Below, piece after piece: positions 36,601 to 40,688 of a stretch of DNA of 64,000 bases. The notes under the pieces are model-generated. The model was not told where the DNA came from, made no database searches, and saw only the letters and a program-made list of their open reading frames with translations. Position 1 is the stretch's first letter; each line of letters begins with the position of its first letter. The stretch is from Ostrinia nubilalis (taxonomy: Eukaryota > Arthropoda > Insecta > Lepidoptera > Crambidae). Where the stretch lies: positions 9,402,001-9,466,000 of the forward strand of contig NC_087119.1 in assembly GCF_963855985.1 (NCBI RefSeq), given 5' to 3'. The translations under genes and the position numbers were made by a program.

Positions 36601-38321
36601 TTTAGTTATAAATGTTTTTTATACAGTGTGAGTCACGTTAAAGTGTACATATAAAAATATATGAAACTAGACCTATTTTTATCGACAAAAAAGAGGTCAA
36701 AAAATTTTTGGAATTTTTTTAAAAAAAATTATAGAATTTTTTTTCTTCCAATTACTTATTGTAAAGAAAACGTAATTACTTTTAAACTAAGCGGTATATC
36801 CTGATAAAGTAAAAACAGTAATAATGCTAAATAAAAGGTGATACTAAAAAATTACATAAAATACACAAAAAAGGCCAACAAATAATAAAAAATGATACTT
36901 TTTGATAAAAAAAACTGCTTTTAAATTCGTGTTTTTTTGGTTATTTAATAAATTTCTCCAAAAAATGCCCCTATAACCGGTGTTTTTTTTTTTACTTTGT
37001 ATTAATCTCTATCGTATTACCTTCGTAAAACCAAAAATAGTATGTCTCTATCCCTATCACAACGTTTGCAATGATGAAATAACTAACGATGACGTAATCA
37101 TCATCTAGACCCCCCTACCCCCCATGTCATCCAAAATAAGCAAAACAGAGACCCCCCCACCCCCCCTTGGTGCTTACGTAATACTTGAACGGCCCCTTAC
37201 ACTCAAGGCTGCTCAACCTTTTGAAGAGGGCCAAACGGTGGATTGAGTCGTTAACGACGGGCCACTAACATTTCTGACAGCTAACTTCAGAGAGTGGTTT
37301 GGTGCGTATTTTCAAACCATACTTGCGCGGGCCACTTAAAATTCTTCAGGCATGGGGTCGAGCAGCCTTGCTTTAGACTTATGACATCAAGATTAATGAA
37401 ATAAACAAAAGTCTCTTAAAAAAATTGGCAGTGGGCGAGGACATAGCTAGTAGAAGTAATGGCCTTTGGTACAGAAAAGTGCAAGTAGCGATCCAGGACT
37501 GGAAAACACAATGTAGGCAGGTATTCTAGAAATCCATTCGGTAAACCGACGATCTAGCCAAGGTCGCAGGAAACACCTGGATGTAGTCAGGCAGTGCGAG
37601 AATGTGCCAGCGAGAGCTACTGTATTAGCGTTCATCAGTTGGCGCTACTGTAGAGGTATTTTATGTCACTCGCTAGTGGCCAATAAGACAGTAACGCCCT
37701 TAGCGAGCTGCCAGCGCTTAGTGAGCTGCCACACTAGCGGTTTGCAAGCGTTTTCAACGTGAAGTGGCGACGCTGCGGAGACGCCGCGGATGCGCAACGT
37801 TTCCCCCTAGAGTTTACGCCTCGTGTTCGCCGCGGAGACGATATACTATGGTATAGTTCCAAAATACTGAACTGTCTTATCCATGACATTGACAGCGTGG
37901 CGCCACCGTCAATACCGGATCGCTGCTTTCGATTTTTGCCATGTTGGAAACCATATAGTTGAACGATGGTAGCGCCCCCCTGTCATTGAGTTTGGTGGGA
38001 CAGTTCAGCGTGGGTCATCTATAATATCCTGTCGATCGTCCGTGGCGTCACTAGGAGTTAGATTGACGAAGGTTTCGACTTATAGTGTGGAAAGCTCTGT
38101 TGCATATCACTTTCAATAGGTATTTTCAATGATACTATGAGTCCACGATGAGTTTGATATATTTCTGTACTACATATTTTTGTTATGTTAACAAAATCTC
38201 CTAATCCTTCCAGACACCAAAGAAAAAGCGGGAATATAGCAAGCTCGTCATGATCTACGAGGAGGACGCCCCCCTGCCCCCTCCCTCCACTGATGACGAA
38301 ATGCCGCCAGAGTCCACTTAG
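572..38321 (+). CDS. per: period circadian protein, 24 exons, 5' end outside window
   Basis: PER is the rhythmic repressor of the insect clock: it accumulates, enters the nucleus with TIM and/or CRY, and inhibits CLOCK:CYCLE at E-boxes. The coding sequence joins 572-666, 756-836, 2741-2872, 3023-3098, 5532-5729, 6092-6320, 6690-6801, 6902-7021, 7537-7686, 11018-11133, 11220-11312, 14145-14294, 15469-15658, 19796-19943, 23392-23535, 24555-24665, 27589-27767, 32465-32605, 33349-33456, 34273-34473, 34605-34736, 35568-35669, 36321-36458 and 38214-38321. Every intron is GT-AG and phases agree throughout, giving about 1,084 residues. PAS-A (residues about 60-195) contains [14 protein letters not shown] and [15 protein letters not shown] (about 195-310) contains [20 protein letters not shown]. 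Basic patches lie at about 549-554 and 1052-1055. The first exon starts mid-codon, so upstream exons are missing. The gene looks intact, with introns swollen by transposons. Identity is very secure; the species is not determined. Confidence 0.97.
756..836 (+). CDS. per: per exon 2 (residues 33-59)
   Basis: Flanked by TTTTCAG and GTAAGAA, phase 0 at both ends. It codes [20 protein letters not shown] and on to FCS, the conserved segment just before PAS-A. Confidence 0.9.
1120..1680. repeat. Degenerate tandem repeat, units about 130-150 bases
   Basis: In per intron 2. Three diverged units each contain a run like TCTTCTCGAATCGAAAAA, then AATCAG, a CCTAGTTCT-like motif and GAAATCTTTAGACTG. The best-preserved units start near 1423 and 1560; an older one starts near 1275. 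Confidence 0.55.
2187..2290 (-). mobile_element. Fragment of CCCGTATTCACAAACG inverted-repeat element
   Basis: Matches, in inverse orientation, the right half of the fuller copy at 35713-35870. Shared runs include AAACGATGCTTGCTT and TTGAATAGAGCT. Confidence 0.6.
2741..2872 (+). CDS. per: per exon 3, start of PAS-A (residues 60-103)
   Basis: The acceptor is TATTTGCAG and the donor GTAAGTAA, phase 0 at both ends. It reads [18 protein letters not shown] and on to [11 protein letters not shown], the hallmark start of the PER PAS-A fold. Confidence 0.97.
3023..3098 (+). CDS. per: per exon 4, PAS-A (residues 104-129)
   Basis: The acceptor is TTGTTCGCAG and the donor GTAAATC follows an A-rich run. 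It reads [20 protein letters not shown] and ends phase 1. It continues the PAS-A DR(S/A)TF motif directly from exon 3. Confidence 0.95.
3317..4614 (+). pseudogene. Decayed mariner-type transposon in per intron 4
   Basis: Terminal inverted repeats of about 28 bases: GCACTATTTAAGTTGTGAGC near 3322 and its complement near 4580-4605, next to TA. The interior at 3701-3883 codes for [19 protein letters not shown] and a SRWMSQK motif, which match the helix-turn-helix end of mariner transposases. Further fragments (VTVDEL near 3960; [15 protein letters not shown] near 4035) fit the catalytic region, but stops and shifts break the frame. The transposase would cut and paste at TA sites; this copy is dead. 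It interrupts the PAS-A intron without touching the exons. Confidence 0.75.
4615..5531. other. Rest of per intron 4, nothing recognised
   Basis: AT-rich with T-runs. No open frame, inverted repeat or known repeat is apparent. Confidence 0.5.
5532..5729 (+). CDS. per: per exon 5, end of PAS-A (residues 130-195)
   Basis: The acceptor is TTTAGTTCCAG, with split codons at both ends (phase 1 in, phase 1 out). It contains [20 protein letters not shown] and [15 protein letters not shown], the C-terminal strands of PAS-A and the linker to PAS-B. Confidence 0.97.
5730..6091. other. per intron 5, nothing recognised
   Basis: Plain AT-rich intron with good GT-AG ends. Confidence 0.6.
6092..6320 (+). 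CDS. per: per exon 6, PAS-B (residues 196-271)
   Basis: The acceptor is TTCCAATTCCAG and the donor GTAAGTTG, phase 1 in and phase 2 out. It contains [20 protein letters not shown] and [20 protein letters not shown], the core of PAS-B, which supports PER dimerisation and TIM binding. Confidence 0.97.
6321..6689. other. per intron 6, nothing recognised
   Basis: Plain AT-rich intron with good GT-AG ends. Confidence 0.6.
6690..6801 (+). CDS. per: per exon 7, PAC motif of PAS-B (residues 272-308)
   Basis: The acceptor is TTTTCTATAG and the donor GTAAGAA. It reads [20 protein letters not shown] and on to [13 protein letters not shown], the terminal PAC strands of PAS-B. Ends phase 0. Confidence 0.97.
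6902..7021 (+). CDS. per: per exon 8, helix after PAS-B (residues 309-348)
   Basis: Phase 0 at both ends. The charged, helical stretch [20 protein letters not shown] corresponds to the C-terminal helix that packs on PAS-B in the fly PER structure. Confidence 0.95.
7235..7443. mobile_element. Foldback MITE in per intron 8
   Basis: Arms of about 87 bases: the left opens CTAAAACCTGGTCCGTGAGC and the right ends in its near complement CTCACGGACCAGGCTTTAG. A short GC-rich loop lies at about 7323-7349. No coding capacity. Confidence 0.8.
7537..7686 (+). CDS. per: per exon 9 (residues 349-398)
   Basis: The acceptor is ATTGTTGCAG and the donor GTAAGAAT, phase 0 at both ends. It reads [20 protein letters not shown] and on to DPDNSYY, a conserved helical region C-terminal to PAS-B. 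It lies about 95 bases after a foldback element. Confidence 0.95.
7823..8013. mobile_element. MITE with 35-base terminal inverted repeats
   Basis: The left end AGGCGATTATCACACTGTAC is mirrored at the right end by GTGTGATAATCGCCT. The ends continue into a GC-rich CGCTCCGCCGCGG motif. In per intron 9. Confidence 0.8.
8286..8512. mobile_element. Short hAT-type MITE with 8-base target duplication
   Basis: The terminal motif CAGCGGTTCCC pairs with GGGAAACCCTG. The element is flanked by a perfect GCATAAAA on both sides (8278-8285 and 8513-8520). Eight-base duplications and CAG ends are the hAT signature. GC-rich interior, no coding capacity. Confidence 0.85.
8845..8985 (+). mobile_element. Lep1/Helitron-like fragment
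   Basis: Carries the widespread lepidopteran tail motif with TTACTCTTTCACGCAAAAAC and ACTGAACGGATTTTGATGAA. An inverse-orientation relative lies at 19620-19758. Confidence 0.6.
9011..9156. mobile_element. MITE with GATTTTACAACAA inverted ends
   Basis: Arms GGATTTTACAACAAAACTTT and its complement near 9125-9155 enclose a GC-rich loop (CCCGCCCGACGTTTCCACTC) of a kind common in Lepidoptera. Confidence 0.7.
9547..9671. mobile_element. 125-base MITE
   Basis: The left arm TTAAGGCTGAGTTGCACCAC pairs with GGTGCAACTCAGCTTAA on the right. Arms are about 30 bases. Confidence 0.8.
9970..10140. mobile_element. 171-base MITE, CTAGGCGCAGACCACCGAT ends
   Basis: Inverted arms of about 45 bases: CTAGGCGCAGACCACCGATT on the left and ATCGATGGTTTGCGCCTAG on the right. 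A shorter relative lies near 11790-11830. Confidence 0.8.
10227..10493. mobile_element. TACAGGGTGTTAGG foldback element, copy 1
   Basis: Almost palindromic 267-base element. Each arm of about 105 bases begins TACAGGGTGTTAGGTAAATG. The second copy is at 40421-40688. TA at both ends fits a TA target site. Confidence 0.85.
10494..11017. other. End of per intron 9, nothing recognised
   Basis: AT-rich, no repeat or open frame of note before the exon 10 acceptor. Confidence 0.5.
11018..11133 (+). CDS. per: per exon 10 (residues 399-437)
   Basis: The acceptor is ACTATTGTTGCAG. The donor GTTTGTC is weaker than its neighbours. It reads [20 protein letters not shown] and on to LNYNENLQ. Ends phase 2, matching exon 11. 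Confidence 0.92.
11220..11312 (+). CDS. per: per exon 11 (residues 438-468)
   Basis: A short 86-base intron precedes it. The acceptor is AATATTCTAG and the donor GTAAGTTT. It reads [20 protein letters not shown] and on to LKEKLIA. Ends phase 2. Confidence 0.9.
11313..12600. other. per intron 11, left half: scattered repeat debris
   Basis: The stretch at 11685-11770 resembles 23765-23890. A fragment of the CGCAGACCACCGA family lies near 11790. 12080-12255 is a Helitron-like tail (AAACCCGTTTTCCGTTGTCA to CGCCGGGTCAGCTAGT). No exon seen. Confidence 0.45.
12634..13569. mobile_element. TACAGTGTGAGTC foldback element, copy 1, left end lost
   Basis: Long arms (TATATCCTGATAAAATAAA... and mirror) fold on each other. 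The right end is complete (GACTCACACTGTA at 13569), but the outer left arm is missing compared with the full copy at 47428-48535. Confidence 0.8.
13570..14144. other. End of per intron 11
   Basis: Contains a short tandem duplication (AAATAGGCATTAGAAAATAG twice, about 13681-13727). Otherwise AT-rich with nothing recognised. Confidence 0.45.
14145..14294 (+). CDS. per: per exon 12 (residues 469-518)
   Basis: The acceptor is TCTGTTTTTAG and the donor GTCCGTAT. It is a Ser-rich segment: [20 protein letters not shown] and on to VRLTESLLI. An inverted-repeat element begins only 16 bases beyond the exon end. Confidence 0.93.
14311..15003. mobile_element. TACAGGGTGGAAACG inverted-repeat element, copy 1
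   Basis: Ends TACAGGGTGGAAACGATAAG and its complement, arms about 180 bases. The right arm is internally duplicated (about 14650-14820 and 14821-15003). It starts 16 bases after exon 12. Copy 2 is at 53630-54313. Confidence 0.85.
15204..15275. repeat. 72-base near-perfect hairpin
   Basis: CAAATGAGTAGGTCATCTTC and its continuation to GAAAC are mirrored exactly (28-base arms, extendable to about 34 with one mismatch) around a GGCG loop. It adjoins a T-run and a LINE-tail motif (CTTGGCCTGTATCTCACCTG). Confidence 0.8.
15469..15658 (+). CDS. per: per exon 13, basic NLS-like patch (residues 519-581)
   Basis: The acceptor is CCTTTACAG and the donor GTTCGTTT. It opens with [20 protein letters not shown] and carries the Lys-rich KKQKKK patch typical of the PER nuclear-localisation/casein-kinase region. 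Ends phase 0. Confidence 0.95.
15868..16053. mobile_element. CAGTGTGCCTACC MITE, copy A
   Basis: Terminal repeats CAGTGTGCCTACCATGAGTT and mirror, continuing into CGTTAGGTG and CGCTAGCGA. Nearly identical to the copy at 24015-24201; a more diverged copy is at 19099-19281. Confidence 0.85.
16191..18494. mobile_element. PIF/Harbinger element, tandem dimer with transposase remnants
   Basis: Termini CGGCCGAATACTGAAAC and complement; flanked by TTA on both sides (16188-16190 and 18495-18497), the Harbinger target signature. A 96-base segment at the left end is doubled (16190 and 16286). The body occurs twice: 16384-17377 and 17379-18494. The second body retains about 135 bases that the first has lost. 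It codes, in broken frames around 17640-17990, for [17 protein letters not shown] and [17 protein letters not shown] followed by [11 protein letters not shown], which match Harbinger transposases. Dead, but structurally preserved. Confidence 0.85.
18498..19098. other. per intron 13, nothing recognised
   Basis: AT-rich sequence between the Harbinger dimer and MITE copy B. The longest open frame (18878-19126) runs into the MITE and looks accidental. Confidence 0.45.
19099..19281. mobile_element. CAGTGTGC MITE, copy B (diverged)
   Basis: Ends GTGTGCTTACCATGAGTTTA and mirror. Interior differs from copies A and C by substitutions and small deletions. Confidence 0.8.
19395..19758 (-). mobile_element. 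Helitron/Lep1-like insertion next to per exon 14
   Basis: Contains GCGACTTCGTACGCGTGG, the GATAGATGGCG motif twice, and a tail with TTTTTGCGTGAAAGAGTAAC ending TTATAATATTAGTAGGAAG. A relative lies at 30530-30880. It ends about 40 bases before the exon 14 acceptor. Confidence 0.65.
19796..19943 (+). CDS. per: per exon 14, parent of a downstream tandem array (residues 582-631)
   Basis: The acceptor is GTGTTTACAG and the donor GTTAGTGTT, phase 0 in and phase 1 out. It reads [20 protein letters not shown], then an Arg/Pro run and a Thr/Ala run ending ITTTV. The exon is unusually GC-rich for this region and carries a perfect CACGTG at 19889-19894. Its 3' part and donor recur at about 150-base spacing in the following intron. 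A Helitron-like insertion ends about 40 bases before the acceptor. Confidence 0.88.
19815..20515 (+). repeat. Tandem array of exon 14 and its donor
   Basis: Unit starts (CATCAAAGCAGACGGATACC or close) at 19815 (inside exon 14), 19982, 20132, 20285 and 20438. Copies contain GCCGTCCGCCACCATCACTA and, in the first three intronic units, CGGTTAGTGTTGG, which is the exon 14 donor. The fifth unit is cut by the palindrome at 20523. Intronic copies have in-frame stops, so they are not extra coding exons. Confidence 0.85.
21288..21584 (-). CDS. 98-residue ORF in left palindrome arm, unknown
   Basis: It opens [20 protein letters not shown] and continues through an acidic region, then [13 protein letters not shown] and a basic end KRRTV. 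I do not recognise a family. It differs by only a few residues from the mirrored ORF at 21832-22128. Lys/Arg-rich C-terminus; no cysteines or histidines in zinc-finger spacing. Probably a fragment captured or retained by the element rather than a host gene. Confidence 0.3.
   Translation of the reverse strand: MFCTELTQRIDNVNTEEDAPVDETAEVDVQPSTFSINKKPFEDLCKILLLQKKRRSLTLLDHSEEELVYALCAKLKESNKTKLATTYNQRTVPKRRTV
21832..22128 (+). CDS. 98-residue ORF in right palindrome arm, mirror copy
   Basis: Same protein as the frame at 21288-21584, read on the other strand: [20 protein letters not shown] and a C-terminal [10 protein letters not shown]. Both stay open despite several differences, which suggests either recency or conversion between arms. 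Confidence 0.3.
   Translation: MFFTELTQRIDNVNTEEDAPVDETAEVDVQPSTSGINKKPFEDLCKILLLQKKRRSLTLLDHSEEELVYALCAKLKESNKTKLVTTYNQRTVPKRKTV
22895..23391. other. Remnant of exon 14 array plus a dispersed repeat
   Basis: 22895-22975 resumes the array (GCCGTCCGCCACCATCACTA, TTTAGTGTTGGGAA). 23076-23215 is a repeat also found in the opposite orientation at about 36010-36150 (shared CAAGCTGTAGATCCT and AGGAGTTGCAGC). Then plain intron to exon 15. Confidence 0.6.
23392..23535 (+). CDS. per: per exon 15 (residues 632-679)
   Basis: The acceptor is TTGTCTTCCAG and the donor GTAATT, phase 1 in and out. It is a Met/Gln-rich segment, [20 protein letters not shown] and on to MPGMP. Confidence 0.95.
23565..23690 (-). 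pseudogene. RTE-type LINE 3' fragment
   Basis: Reverse strand reads the end of the reverse transcriptase (relatives of [10 protein letters not shown] and AYVQQW) followed by the TGAAATGATGGTGATGATGA tail. Strongly decayed. Confidence 0.6.
24015..24201. mobile_element. CAGTGTGC MITE, copy C
   Basis: Interior nearly identical to copy A at 15868-16053, so one derives recently from the same source. Confidence 0.85.
24205..24350. repeat. Dispersed repeat, ATACCGGATCGCTG family, copy 1
   Basis: Shares AATACCGGATCGCTG, TTTTCGCCATGTTGGAAAC-like and GCGCCCCCCTGTCA-like runs with 37864-38030. About 150 bases, GC-richer than its surroundings. Confidence 0.65.
24555..24665 (+). CDS. per: per exon 16 (residues 680-716)
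   Basis: The acceptor is GTGTTTCCAG and the donor GTAAGTAT, phase 1 in and out. It is Pro/Ser/Asn-rich: [20 protein letters not shown] and on to PQYPPPPT. Confidence 0.95.
24717..24870 (+). mobile_element. Helitron-like fragment
   Basis: Carries GCGACTTCGTATGCGTGGAC and CGTTTTACCTCC, the lepidopteran Helitron tail motifs also seen at 28584 and 59935. Confidence 0.5.
25308..27332. mobile_element. TACAGGGTGTCCCG foldback element with nested insertions
   Basis: The left arm (25308 to about 25853) and right arm (about 26611-27332) are complementary over about 545 bases. The ends are TACAGGGTGTCCCGTAATGT and mirror. The right arm is interrupted at about 26717-26898 by a sequence with a TAATAATAA tail (a LINE 3' end). 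The loop contains a hAT-type element at 25972-26533. Confidence 0.85.
25972..26533. mobile_element. hAT-type element with TTTCGGTTACGGATA repeats
   Basis: Ends CAGGGAT and ATCCCTG. A perfect 8-base target duplication CTTGGTAA lies at 25964-25971 and 26534-26541. The subterminal regions hold many copies of a GGTTACGGATA-like motif in both orientations, which may be transposase-binding sites. No transposase is left. Confidence 0.9.
27589..27767 (+). CDS. per: per exon 17, MAQQT repeats (residues 717-775)
   Basis: The acceptor is TTCTTTTCCAG and the donor GTAAGCTG. The start Met is split with exon 16. It contains [17 protein letters not shown], then two perfect MAQQT units next to a degenerate VQQT unit, then [13 protein letters not shown]. 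Ends phase 0. Confidence 0.95.
27639..27721 (+). repeat. per: Coding minisatellite in per exon 17
   Basis: An 18-base unit ATGGCCCAACAGACCACG / ATGGCCCAACAGACCATG occurs twice in tandem after a partial unit, giving the MAQQT repeats of PER. Confidence 0.8.
28584..28760 (+). mobile_element. Helitron-like fragment
   Basis: GGCCGCCCGCGACTTCGTAC followed by CGTGGACCTCGTTTTACTCC; same family as 24717 and 59935. The preceding 27768-28583 of intron 17 shows nothing else. Confidence 0.55.
28800..29575 (-). pseudogene. RTE-type LINE, reverse transcriptase C-terminal part
   Basis: The 3' part of a non-LTR retrotransposon ORF. The open part at 28864-29244 contains [32 protein letters not shown] and [15 protein letters not shown], signatures of lepidopteran RTE-like elements. 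The upstream coding sequence extends in a broken frame to about 29575 ([20 protein letters not shown]). The 3' end at 28800-28830 is a (CCA)n-type tail. 5'-truncated and inactive. Smaller pieces of the same family lie at 23565, 30120, 34985, 37430 and 46420. Confidence 0.85.
29567..29811. mobile_element. 245-base MITE next to the RTE fragment
   Basis: The left arm AGTGGACTCTAGTTAAATTA pairs with TTTAACTGGAGTCCACTT on the right. Inner arms (CAATTTGTTTATTG-like and mirrored ACATGTCCAATTGT) also fold. Confidence 0.8.
29945..29972 (+). repeat. (CGTT)n microsatellite
   Basis: About five GTTC/CGTT units before TTTCAGCC, the usual tail of the RTE family in this window. Confidence 0.75.
30115..30262 (-). 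pseudogene. RTE-type LINE 3' fragment
   Basis: Reverse strand of 30120-30262 matches the RTE end (motifs like LVKVAG, QQWT). The tail on the + strand reads CGTTTCAGCC. Adjacent 30280-30880 is Helitron-like. Confidence 0.7.
30530..30880 (+). mobile_element. Helitron-like element
   Basis: Contains GTCGATAGATGGCGTTTGAC and a second GATAGATGGCGCTTTT, as at 19450-19560. It ends TTATAATATTAGTGTAGAT, the common lepidopteran terminus. Confidence 0.6.
30881..31785. other. per intron 17, nothing recognised
   Basis: AT-rich intron sequence without evident repeat or exon. Confidence 0.45.
31786..32091. mobile_element. TACAGGGTGTGG element with GC-rich core
   Basis: Ends TACAGGGTGTGGTTTTGTAA and near complement TTACAAAACCACATCCTGTA. 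The core (31905-32020) is strikingly GC-rich (GGGGCGGCGGCCGC) against AT-rich flanks. The open frames here are by-products of composition. Confidence 0.8.
32465..32605 (+). CDS. per: per exon 18 (residues 776-822)
   Basis: The acceptor TGATACATGCAG has a weak pyrimidine tract; the donor is GTACGAC. It is Ser/Lys-rich: [20 protein letters not shown] and on to [17 protein letters not shown] lies at 32449-32454, within the acceptor region. Confidence 0.9.
32606..33348. other. per intron 18, nothing recognised
   Basis: No repeat ends or open frame of note. Confidence 0.5.
33349..33456 (+). CDS. per: per exon 19 (residues 823-858)
   Basis: The acceptor is ACGTTTATAG and the donor GTATTTTT, phase 0 at both ends. 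It reads [20 protein letters not shown] and on to NSNSPKDPK. Confidence 0.9.
33457..34272. other. per intron 19, nothing recognised
   Basis: AT-rich; a CACGTG at 34059-34064 is the only motif noted. Confidence 0.5.
34273..34473 (+). CDS. per: per exon 20, Ser-rich [14 protein letters not shown] region (residues 859-925)
   Basis: The acceptor is TTTAACTCACCAG and the donor GTGAGTTC, phase 0. It contains [20 protein letters not shown] and on to PKKGRRLR, a conserved phosphorylatable stretch of PER. An upstream AG at 34252 would hit an immediate in-frame TAA, so 34273 is chosen. Confidence 0.93.
34605..34736 (+). CDS. per: per exon 21 (residues 926-969)
   Basis: The acceptor is TGGTTTCCAG and the donor GTAAATAA, phase 0. 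It reads [20 protein letters not shown] and on to [11 protein letters not shown]. Confidence 0.95.
34767..34965 (+). mobile_element. Helitron/Lep1-like fragment in per intron 21
   Basis: Begins GACTAGCTGTGCCC and ends with GTAAGCAAACAAACAAAAAG and TATAAATATTAGTATAG, the frequent lepidopteran end. Confidence 0.65.
34985..35205 (+). pseudogene. RTE-type LINE 3' fragment, + strand
   Basis: Reads [19 protein letters not shown], then [15 protein letters not shown] and [11 protein letters not shown] in broken frame, ending in GAACAAACGAA. Same family as 28800. Confidence 0.8.
35340..35496. mobile_element. GAGCGCTTTCACATT MITE
   Basis: Left end GAGCGCTTTCACATTAGG, right end CTAAATGTGAAAGCGCTC; GC-rich interior. 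157 bases. Confidence 0.85.
35568..35669 (+). CDS. per: per exon 22 (residues 970-1003)
   Basis: The acceptor is TTTGCTTACAG and the donor GTAATTTA, phase 0. It reads [20 protein letters not shown] and on to MAHLPQ, a helical C-terminal segment. Confidence 0.95.
35713..35870. mobile_element. CCCGTATTCACAAAC MITE, fuller copy
   Basis: Inverted ends CCCGTATTCACAAAC and GTTTGTAAATACGGG. A partial copy is at 2187-2290. Confidence 0.75.
36000..36170 (-). repeat. Dispersed repeat shared with 23076-23215
   Basis: Contains AGGATCTACAGCTTGACCTC and GCAACTCCTATGTAGC, the complement of the intron 14 copy. Class unknown. Confidence 0.6.
36321..36458 (+). CDS. per: per exon 23 (residues 1004-1049)
   Basis: The acceptor is TTTCTTGCAG and the donor GTAAGTTT, phase 0. 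It reads [20 protein letters not shown] and then a Ser/Glu-rich tail. Confidence 0.95.
36484..37198. mobile_element. MITE with GGGGCCGTTCAAGTATTACG ends, split by another element
   Basis: Ends AAGGGGCCGTTCAAGTATTA and its complement at 37175-37198. The interior halves are C-rich (CCCCCCCGCCCCC). The middle 36622-37077 is a truncated TACAGTGTGAGTC foldback inserted later. Confidence 0.85.
36622..37077. mobile_element. TACAGTGTGAGTC foldback element, copy 2, one arm only
   Basis: Left arm only, beginning TACAGTGTGAGTCACGTTAA. It matches the left half of 47428-48535 and stops at the centre. Confidence 0.8.
37204..37368. mobile_element. hAT-like MITE, CAAGGCTGCTCAACC ends
   Basis: CAAGGCTGCTCAACC at left, GTCGAGCAGCCTTG at right. 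Possible but imperfect 8-base flank (CTTACACT / CTTTAGAC). Confidence 0.65.
37430..37610 (+). pseudogene. RTE-type LINE 3' fragment, decayed
   Basis: Faint match to the 34985 copy (TGGGGAG-like, ACCGACGATCTAGCCAAGGT, CGCAGGAAACACCTGGATGT). Frame lost. Confidence 0.55.
37864..38030. repeat. ATACCGGATCGCTG dispersed repeat, copy 2
   Basis: Pairs with 24205-24350. It lies within per intron 23, about 180 bases before the last exon. Confidence 0.65.
38214..38321 (+). CDS. per: per exon 24, C-terminus and stop (residues 1050-1084)
   Basis: The acceptor is AATCCTTCCAG. It reads [20 protein letters not shown], then a Pro/Ser/acidic tail and TAG at 38319-38321. PKKKRE is a classical NLS-like run. 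Confidence 0.96.
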   Translation, partial: TPKKKREYSKLVMIYEEDAPLPPPSTDDEMPPEST

Positions 38322-39330
38322 TACTGGCGCCACCACACAGTGGTGTTGTCCCGGTGTGCCATCACACACACATACAACAAAATGACAGTCAAACGGTGTT
38401 GCCCGACTAAAGGAGAAGAATGCTACGCCACAGTGTTATTCACCATTGTTAACACGGTACTCGTGACGGTCAACAAGTGCGCGATTAACAGAACGTTTCA
38501 ACTTCGTATCGCGTAGTTTCGGAAGCCTTTAAGCCTATTCTGTGCATCGCAGGGCGGTTACGTATCGCACATTATTTCAATCAATTCTGAAAGTTCGAAA
38601 GGTAATGAGTTTGTGTACTAGCTTATTTGTATTAAAATTCAATTATGGAAACACCATGACAATATGTGTTAGATAAGAAATATTGATTCTTCACTGTCGT
38701 TGTGTCACTGCCTGCAACGAAAGACTAAGTCCTGTGTTATAAAAGAGCAAAACTCTATTAAAACTCCAGCATAGATTCAAGCAATGTGATTGGTTTAGTT
38801 CTAATTAGACCAATAACAAACCAGAATCTGTTTTGGAGTTTGAATTAAGTTTTGAAGTTTGTTTCCTGAAGGACTTAAGTCTCGTATATCGCACTGCGAT
38901 GGACAGATCTACCAATAAACTGCCATGTTTAAGTTAACCTATAAAACCAAATCTAATTTTAGTTTATAAAGATATTTTGACAGGGAATCAAAACAATCGA
39001 ATAGTAACTGCTTATGTTTATTTTGACATTAACTTTTTTTATAGTCATACCAATTAATTATTATTATATAGGTTTAAAGGCTCTTGCAATTCTAGTATAG
39101 TTAAGTATAATTAGAGGTATTAACGTTGTTATACGCCAAATTGATGTTCCTAGTTCTTTATCAGAAAATGGACTCAAATTGAAACGTAATGTAGTAAAAA
39201 TGAAAAGCTATCAAGTTTAAATTTTATAGCTGTTGATTGAATGAAAGATTATATTATTACAAACATTCAAATTAGTACCTATCAAAACACAAAGATTTAT
39301 TATGTAGATACTTAATGATTAAATAAAATG
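38322..39330 (+). other. per: per 3' UTR (extent uncertain)
   Basis: The non-coding stretch after the per stop. The first clear AATAAA is at about 39322-39327; another is at 41576-41581. I cannot tell which is used. Confidence 0.5.
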
Positions 39331-40420
39331 ACTATCAAATCAGAGAAAACTATTTACAGACAAAATATTTATACTCTCATATTGACATACCGAAAATAGG
39401 TACATAATGTATCTCCGTTCATAGACTGTTTGTTTGTATACAAGACAGGGTATTAAAAGATTTATGCTTTTAAAGCTAGCATTCGTAGTTGTTGCCATTT
39501 TTTTTCCGATAACGTCGTACCATTATCAAACTTTATGTTACAATTTATTTACCATACACTTGTTAACATCTTTGATATGATGTGACAAGTACTGTTATGT
39601 ATTAGTATTAAGATATAAGTTCATTTATGTTAATCAATTTGATACAAATTGTTAAGATTTTTCTTCTCATTTTTATATTTACTTTTGTTTAGAGTATGTT
39701 ACGTTTTTTGAGATTTATAAGAAAATATTTTTACAATGTTTATAAGAATACGAAATATTTGTTGAAGAATTTTCAACAAACGTGGAGTAAGATCTATTTA
39801 TAATGCAAGCTATTTTTCGTATATTTTGATATAAAGATGAGCTGGAGCTCTTTTCATAAACACATAGTTTTCATAAAAGTCGTATAGGTCTTGCTTCACA
39901 TACATACAGTCTACCTTGCGATTACTTCTTTAGACCGATTTTCCAATGTGAAGTTGTCTTTTGTTTGATAGTAAGATCGTCTTTTTTACGATAAATATGA
40001 CAAAAAGACGATTTCATTTTTTAAAATCATGATTGATTTAGTTATAGGTTGTAATTTTTTTCTTTACTGTATTACTTCGTTGTCAAGTAACTTTTTTCTG
40101 TAGATTCTACTTGACATGTTCAAAGTTTTTGGATAAATAATGTGTCAAAATCGTTCTTCATTCAAAAGTTGTTTGGCGATTAAAAATCGGGTCACTTGTA
40201 AGTTGCCAGAACTCGATTAAAATTGGTCGCCAATGGTTAGTTAAAAATAATCTCGCCAAGAAATAATAATTATTAGAGAATTTAAAGTAACTTGACTAGT
40301 CTAAATCGATATTTAAATACCCAGAGGGCTCTTTGATAAAAAAACGTCGTCGAAAGAAGATGTAATTTCGTCGTATTTGTAGTGAATGTTCATAAATTCA
40401 TGTTTTGGCTTCTGTTTATA
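39331..40420. other. AT-rich DNA downstream of per, nothing recognised
   Basis: 3' UTR or intergenic; no open frame or repeat. Confidence 0.4.
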
Positions 40421-40688
40421 TACAGGGTGTTAGGTAAATGGGTATATGAGCCGACACTAGCCCATGTTAACATGGGCATATAAATGGTATGGTGAAATCA
40501 GAAATTTGATATCATCATTTTATTTTTTTAAATTTTCATACAAAATAAATTTTATAAAATCCGATTTGTATGAAAATTAAAATAATTAAAATGAAGATAT
40601 CAATTTTCTGACTTCACCATACCATTTATATGCCCATGTTAACATGGGCTAGTGTCGGCTCATATACCCATTTACCTAACACCCTGTA
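40421..40688. mobile_element. TACAGGGTGTTAGG foldback element, copy 2
   Basis: Same near-palindrome as 10227-10493, differing at few positions. Confidence 0.85.
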
